Shown piece by piece: positions 57,679-64,000 of a DNA stretch of 64,000 bases. The position numbers and the translations under genes were made by a program. Within the stretch, counting starts at the first letter, position 1. The number at the start of each line of letters is the position of its first letter. Origin of the DNA: Epichloe hybrida. Its lineage: Eukaryota > Ascomycota > Sordariomycetes > Hypocreales > Clavicipitaceae. Location: assembly GCA_019022495.1 (NCBI GenBank), contig JAFEKR010000004.1, positions 1,550,001 to 1,614,000 on the forward strand. The letters are read 5' to 3'. The notes under the pieces are model-generated. The model was not told the origin of the DNA, made no database searches, and saw only the letters and a program-made list of their open reading frames with translations.

Positions 57679-60040
57679 CTAATTAGTAGTTATCTCTATA
57701 AATACTATAGATTAGCAAGGTTTATAGAAGAGGTATTAGTATTAAGGACTTGCCTTATAAAAGAGAAAGTGCCGCTCTAAGATACTAAATATGCTAAGGA
57801 AGAAGTATATTCTAGCTCTCCTTTTACCTTAAGTAACTATAACTAGCTTTATACTAAATCTAAGCTTATTAACTTAATTAAGGCCTAGTTAGTAACTAAC
57901 CTAACCTATCTTTATTTATTTAATTAGCGTGTCTATTACGTAAATAAACCCTTAGAAGCATGTTTATTAAATAATTAAGGCCTAGTTAGTAACTAACCTA
58001 ACCTATCCTTAATTATTTAATTAAACCCACTAAGAAACAAAGATAATAGCTTTACTTACAATCCTTTAGACTTCTATTAATTCTTTATTTCCCTTACCCC
58101 CTTATTTACTACTAATATTATAGTAAAACATTAAGATTAACTAAAGGGATCTAGAGCTTAAGATATTCCCTCTAATTATAAACATACCTTCCCCCCTAAG
58201 AATACTAGAAGAGAAGCTAATCTATAAGTTACATCTTACCTCCTTAGCTACATATCCCCTAATTTACACTAATATATTATATAATAAGCACTAGAGAATA
58301 AGAAATCATTTAATCTTAAAGTAAATACTACCCCTAAAGAACTTATAGCTTAGATTCTTATTAAGAAAGTAACTTATAAATATAAGAACTTATACCTATA
58401 AACCCTATTTACTATCTTTAATAATAACTTTAGAGAATAGAATTAAGAGATATTCTAAGTAGTAAATCCTAAAGCTATAAAGAGTCTTTAAGACTTTCTT
58501 TTCTTTAGTAGCGTCTATATAGACCTATAGAGTTACTATAAGATAATAGTCTTGCTTAAAGATATTATTAACTATAATAAATTCTACAATTAGAAAGAAG
58601 AAGAAATATAGGAAGTTACTAGGAAGTATTCCCCCTTTAAGAGGTAAATAGTAAAGAAAGACTTTTATAAAGACCTTCTCCCTATTAGTATCCCTTCTTT
58701 TAGAGATTAAATAAATTAACTAATTACTTTATAATATCCCTAATCCCCTTAGCTACTATAATTACTCCTATTCTATTCCTAAATTCCATTATACTAATCC
58801 CCAAGTATACTAAGTATAAGGCAAAGGTATAATAGTAAAGGTAATCCCCCTATTATAAGCCCTTAACTATAACCCTAGACCCCCCTTACTTCCCCTCCTA
58901 TAGTAAGATATTATAATCCCCCTCTATAGTCTAGGACTATAGCACCTATTCTATAAGATTTAATTATCCCTATTCCCTCTTAAGAGATAGGCTAATCCTT
59001 ATTAAAGTAAATACTTAATCTTAATAAGTTCTATAATAATAAGAGTATTAAGTATAGCGCTAGGAAGTATAATATTCTTAATATTAAGCTCTTAACCTAT
59101 TAAAGGAAGTATAAGATACTAGGAATTATATAAGAATATATTATTTACGCTAGTTAGCTCTATAGATGGCTATTACTAGTACTCCTACTACTAAGTTAAA
59201 AGGGAAAACCCTATACTAGGAAGAAAAACCCCCTTATGTCTATGTACAGGCCGGCGCTAGCCCTGTGACAGGTCTGCGCCACTTGGTGTGTTTCCTGTCG
59301 TGGGTGTTTGTTGCTAGCTTACGCTAGCCTTATCCTGTTGAAAAGAAAAAAGAAAGGAAAAATGTGTGGAATGAGCAATTATATAAGAATAGTTAGGCTA
59401 TAGTTTTAAGTTTATACTAAAAGAAAAACCTCTCTAGTACTTCCTAGAGAACCTTTTAGGCTAAGGAGACCCCTAAGATCTCCTAACTCTTATCTAAAGG
59501 ATTAGGTAAAAGTTTAAGATAGATAATATATATTAGAAAAACTATCTATTATAAGGAAAGTTATAACTACTTATAATTATCTAAGAGAACCCTAATAAGT
59601 TAAAGATTAAATGCTTTAAAGACCTTATAATAAAGCTTTTAAATCTCTAAAGGGCAAATCCTTATAAATCCTAGTTAGAATTAGATCTTTATAGTTAGAT
59701 TCTAAATACCTGCAAAGGAATCCTAGAATATAGGGCCTATATTATTAACCCTCCCGTTAACCTCTAATACTTTTATAAATAAATAAGGATATTAATTAGT
59801 AAATCTAAAGCTTTAATTAATTAATAGTAATTCCCTATAGAAGCTAGCACTAAGAAATACTTTTAGACTAACTATAGGTATAATAGGAAAGGTAAGGAAG
59901 CCTAATATAGTTAATCTATATTAAAGAGTAAGCCTTACCACTTAAAAAAGTGTTATATATGTAGTAAAGAAGGTTATTAGTTAACTAAGCACTTAGATAA
60001 GGACTAGAAGAAGGTATTCTAACGCTTTAAGAATTATTCC
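57679..60040 (+). pseudogene. C2 leader and Gag remnant (split by the 238-bp insert)
   Basis: Collinear with C1 28345-30450. The leader includes the same direct repeat of about 20 bp (TTAAGGCCTAGTTAGTAACT at about 57878 and 57977). The Gag knuckle is at about 59942-60000: K-C-Y-I-C-S-K-E-G-Y, then L-T-K-H-L-D-K-D. The insert at 59139-59376 lies in Gag. Stops are dense. Confidence 0.7.
59139..59376. mobile_element. 238-bp SINE-like insertion with 15-bp TSD
   Basis: AATTATATAAGAATA occurs at 59124-59138 and 59377-59391; C1 has this target only once (about 29792-29806). The sequence between is foreign to family C, richer in G+C and without RIP marks (many TG and CA). A long duplication of A+T-rich target is typical of target-primed (LINE/SINE) insertion rather than LTR integrases, which leave 5 bp here. 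A purine-rich tract lies near one end (59340-59362). Inner palindromes include CCTGTGACAGG (59261-59271) and GCTAGCTTACGCTAGC (59313-59328). Pol III boxes are not convincing, so the class is uncertain. Confidence 0.75.
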
Positions 60041-60279
60041 TATATAGACTTAACAGCTTCTTTATATAATATATTCCTAATATAGTATAAAGGTAATAAT
60101 AATTCTAAATTAGCTAAAGATAATAATATTAACTAATACCTAATAAAACTTAGTTTTAGCAAAGAAAATAATAATAGCTAAGTGCCTATAAGCTTCTTTA
60201 CACATAGGACTACCTATAATAGCCGTGTAACCACTAAGATTCTCACTAGTTATATAATGATTTATACTCTAGCTAAGAA

Positions 60280-63200
60280 GAATCTATTTAATCTTTAGGA
60301 ACTAGATAAGGCACTAAGTGTGTTTACACTTAAAGGATAATATTTATCTAGAACCTTTAAAGGTATTATAGCTAATATAGGTGCCACGGGATATTTATTA
60401 GTAGGCCACCCTTAATTCTTAGCTTTATAAAGTGTAATACTAACTATTATGCTTAATAGGTTAGATGCTAGGAAGGTAAAGATTAAATTTAGCCCTAGAG
60501 AGCTAATTAAGGCACTTAGATTAATTAAAGTGCTAACTTTATTTAGAATTATTCTCTTTTAGGTAATCCTTATAAACACTCCCTTTCTCTTATACCTTAA
60601 TAATATAACCTACCTAAAGATTAATTTTTATATATTAGAGAATATTTTATAGTAAGGGAATATTAAGGTTCCTATTATATGTAAATAGGGGCATGCGTAA
60701 ATACTTCTTAATAAAGAAGAAAGTATTACTTAGAGTTATCTTATAGAGATTAAGCTTTGTTAATTATATTAATATTTTAGACACCCTTTAGTTTAACGCC
60801 TTTATGATTTACTATGTAAATTAGGGCATAAGGTTAAGTTTAAAGCTATTAAGAAACTAACTAAGGTTTGCTAGCAATACTAATTACACGCGGATAGCCT
60901 ATATTAATTTAAATTCACCCTTTAGGATAAATATACTTACAATTATAAAATCATTATAGATATTATATATATTAACGGTAACTGCCCTATCCTACAAGTT
61001 ATTAATACAGCTATATCCTTTAATATAGCTAGATTTATTAAGGATATCTTTATAAAGACCACGTAGGAAGCACTTTATCTTTACTAGATTAATGTCTATC
61101 TAGGCCCCCTGGATTTAATTATTATAGACGCTAGAATAACCTTTAGAGGTAAGGAATTTAAGCAGCTTACGTTATTAATAGTAATTAAGATCAAAGATAT
61201 CCCTATTAAGGCTTACTATAGTATTAGTAAGGTTAAATAATATCATAGGCCGCTCTAAAGAGCCTATAATATCATTAGACAAGAATGCCTAACAACGCTA
61301 GAGCCCATAGCGTTATAAATAGTAGTTAAAGCTATAAATAACACCGTAGGATTAAATAGTCTTATACTAATAGTCCTTATCTTTAGCGCGTATTCTTATA
61401 TAGTTAAGGAATTGCCTCTATCACTAGATATCACGTAACAAGCCCTTATAATCTAACTAGTAATAAAGGAAATTAAGCGCATTTATACCTAATAGAAGGT
61501 TAGTAATGCCCTTACTATAAGAAATAGTTCTAATACCTCTATAACTATTAACCTCCTACTAGGATTACTTATACGTATATAGCGTAAAGGCAAAGGATAG
61601 AAAGGCCCCTATAAGCTATTAGCTATAAAAGGCAAGACCTATACTCTTAAGCTCCCTTAAGGTCCTAAGGCCTTTAGATTAACCTTTATTAGGCCTTTTT
61701 ATAAAGATCCTAATAAAGAGAGACCTCTTAAGAGCGTAGAGAACTAAGATACCCCTCTATAGTCTGTGACTACCCCTCCTATTAATCCCCTAAGGTAAGG
61801 ACCTAGAAGACCTTAAAAGAACCCTCCTATTATTATATCTAATATTAATTATATAGATTAAATAAAAGACAAGACTAATGTCTTTCTATTAGCTAAGGAA
61901 AGCTCTAATCTTAAGCTTATAATCTAATTATATAAGGAAGGAATTATTAAGACCCCTAGTAAACCCTTTAAGTAGTTTACTAAAGCTAAAATCAATGCTC
62001 TAATTAAATAAGGTATGTTCAAATTTATTAAGTATAATAAAAGAGAGCATAGTAAAACTTAAATTTTTAATTCCTATATTATTAACAAGGTAAAGGGCAA
62101 GACAACAGATCCATACAAGAAGTTAAGGCTTGTAATCTAAGGCTATAGTAATAAAGAGAAGCTAGTAATCCTCACACAGGCCCTAATAATCTAACAAGCT
62201 AGCTAGCGATTAATTCTCGTAATAACACCTACGTTATTATTACTAGGCCTTATCCTCTAGCTTTGTAACATTACATAGGCCTATATATAAGCATAAACGC
62301 TTCTTAGTTATATAATCCTAGCCTAAATCCCTATCTAAATCCATTACCTATACCCTATAGGTATAATAATATAAGTAATTAAGCCTCTATATAGTATTAC
62401 AGAAGCTAGTACCTACTAGTAGGTAATGTATTATTATTACCATAGAGAAATACTCTAGATAATAACCTCTATATTTAACCTATGCTTGCTTATAATAACA
62501 AAGGAAAACCTAACCTTCGCATATATAGGGATGTAAACTAATAATATAATTAGACTATCTAACCATAAGTTCTCTTAATAAGAGAAAGATTAATTAAAAG
62601 CTACTTCTTTTACTACTAAACTAAAGCAAATCCTTTCTATAGGGAACTTACTAACCTTTAATAGTAGTATTATTACTCTTAAAAATAATATAATTATACT
62701 AAGGTAAAAAGGCTAGAGTGAAAAGCTTTAATTAATCCTGCTAACTAATTTAAAACAAGTATATATAGAATAATAAGCTTAAGGCGCGTATATTACCTTA
62801 ATCTACTAGCCTAAAGCCTATTTTAACCTCTCTATTACTACATAACACTAAGACCTATTATCCTAGGATATAAAGAACCTAAATTAATAAATTCAATAGT
62901 AAATTAATAATCTAGACTAAGAATTAAGGTTTATACTATTTAATCTTAAGAAGGCAAAACTTTTTATATTTATAAATAGATTATTTACTAATAACTAAGA
63001 CCTTACTTCTTAACTAGGCTATGTGCTTATCCTAGCTAGTGAAGTTTAAAAAGAAAGCACCTTTATAATCTAAGGTAATATTATATACTATAGCTTTACT
63101 AAGAGTAAGAGAGTTATAAGAAGTGTGCTTACCTCTAAGATTTATAGTATAGTTACTAGTGCTAATATAGCTTATATAATCTTAATAACGCTTAGGTTAA

Positions 63201-63490
63201 TCACATACTAATTAAACCTCCCTATAATTCCTATCATTATCTATACTAATTTATACTCTTTATATAAATACCTTATTAAGCTTAGTACTATAAAAGAGAA
63301 GCGCCTTATAATTAACATCATAGCTCTTTGTTAATTATATAAGCAATAAGAGATCTGCGAGATTAGATAGATTAATAGGAATAATAACCTTACTAATATA
63401 TTTACAAAGGTATTACTAAATAAAGTATTTAAGAGGTTTATTATAAGTAATAAAGTAACTATTAGGATAGAAAGATAGGTTACGTAATTA
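60280..63490 (+). pseudogene. C2 pol remnant (protease, integrase, RT, RNase H)
   Basis: Same order as C1 shifted by 29587 bases. Protease about 60335-60490 (FKGIIANIGATG). Integrase about 60860-61450 (INVYLGPLDLIIIDARITF, in which I-D-A is less altered than in C1; IPIKAYYSISKVK). RT about 62050-62920 (KVKGKTTDPYKKLRLVI; IGM.TNN). RNase H about 62958-63480 (KLFIFINRLF with Asp changed to Asn; YSFTKSKRVI; IKEKRLIINI). Stops throughout. Confidence 0.87.
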
Positions 63491-63714
63491 TAGCTCTTAT
63501 ATTAATCTAATAAGGTTAAAGGTATTAAGATTAAGCTTACTTATCCTTATATAGGCTTATAGATTAAATATTATCTTTTATTATGCCCCTTTCCCTTACT
63601 CTTTTCTTATAATATTATCTATAATTATTTAATCTTACTTATTTATTAATTCTTTTTTAATTATCTTATTAATATTATGCGTTAATAGTTATATTAAAAA
63701 GAGAGAGTTTCTAG

Positions 63715-64000
63715 TATTAAAATAAGTATAATATTAATAAGGCTACGCGCCTCTAATTTAATAGGCGCATTATATCGCAAACTCACATGTCTAGCCTAAC
63801 CGCGCTGCGGTTAGCGTTAGCACATGTAGTCTCTTTGCTAATAACTCTAATTAAGGCCCCTTTTCCTATAATAAATAGTGTACCCTCTTTGCTTCTATTT
63901 AATCCCTCTTTTACTTACTAAGATAAACTAGAATATATAATAATTACATGCACTTTAGTCCACCCTAAAAACCTTACGCGTAGGTCAATGGTATCCTGTA
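63715..64000 (+). repeat. 3' LTR of C2 (family C, beta; last ~10 bp outside)
   Basis: 286 bp are in the window, from TATTAAAATA to ATCCTGTA. It matches the truncated LTR at 56749-57028 at sites where alpha LTRs differ. A purine tract AAAAAGAGAGAG precedes it (about 63696-63708). Confidence 0.92.

Larger units (their letters stand above)
57383..64000 (+). mobile_element. C2: Ty1/copia element, family C (right end just outside)
   Basis: Plus-strand element collinear with C1. After removing the 238-bp insert and one TSD copy its length equals that of C1; only about 10 bp of the 3' LTR are missing at the edge. The left flank is GTGTT in the LINE-like fragment. The 5' LTR is alpha but the 3' LTR is beta, so C2 is probably a recombinant of two family C elements. 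It is more heavily mutated than C1. Confidence 0.93.

Noticed and set aside
56749..64000. One nested element bounded by the beta LTRs at 56749 and 63715
   Set aside because: Attractive because both LTRs are beta, but the sequence after the first LTR is LINE-like and not family C leader, and the first LTR lacks its end. A simple single insertion does not fit.

Overview
This window looks like a gene-free, A+T-rich, heterochromatic block from a filamentous ascomycete (Pezizomycotina). Two kinds of evidence support this. First, nearly everything belongs to LTR retrotransposons of fungal type (Ty1/copia pol, and chromodomain-carrying Ty3/gypsy pol). Second, the sequence carries the mark of repeat-induced point mutation (RIP): pol reading frames can be followed for kilobases but are full of TAG/TAA stops where CAG/CAA/TGG codons are expected, Cys/His zinc knuckles have become Tyr, catalytic Asp has become Asn, and paired repeats differ only by transitions. 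The two LTRs of the gypsy element at 16084-22684 show about 29 differences in 202 positions, all transitions. No intact protein-coding gene, rRNA, canonical tRNA or CRISPR array is visible.

I name the families by LTR: A (copia, LTR about 309 bp), B (copia, LTR about 256-266 bp, element about 6.6 kb), C (copia, LTR 296 bp, element about 6.4 kb), D (gypsy chromovirus, LTR 202 bp), E (a gypsy fragment without LTRs) and F (copia-like, LTR 236 bp). Most insertions can be reconstructed from 5-bp target-site duplications (TSDs).

Layout. 1-5147: A3 (minus), running off the left edge and inserted in B2. 5148-26156: B2 (minus), split by B1 (7163-24233, minus, TSD GAAAG). B1 is itself split by A1 (11295-15153, plus, TSD CCTTT) and gypsy D (16084-22684, plus, TSD CTACT). 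26157-27146: gypsy E fragment (minus). 27147-46465: B3 (plus), split by C1 (28049-34424, TSD ATTAC), A2 (36396-42262, TSD GAGTG) and a solo A LTR (44233-44541, TSD ATAAC). 46466-47029: 5' end of A4 (minus). 47030-49371: 5' part of F (minus). 49372-49757 and 56363-56748: unassigned sequence, once contiguous, split by B4 (49758-56357, plus, TSD AAAAC). 56749-57028: truncated C LTR. 57029-57382: remnant of a LINE-type ORF1 with two CCHC knuckles. 57383-64000: C2 (plus), about 10 bp short of complete at the right edge, carrying a 238-bp insert with a 15-bp TSD.

None of these elements can encode working proteins. The most informative parts are the few segments that escaped heavy mutation: the 238-bp SINE-like insert, a patch in A1 around 13540-13920, the solo A LTR, and the F LTR with the unassigned sequence beside it. 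Also informative are the places where the nesting does not close: B3 has non-matching flanks, C2 has LTRs of two different subtypes, and A4 and F are missing their remainders. These point to recombination between dispersed copies. I did not find a convincing new biological system; the window reads as a RIP-inactivated transposon graveyard.
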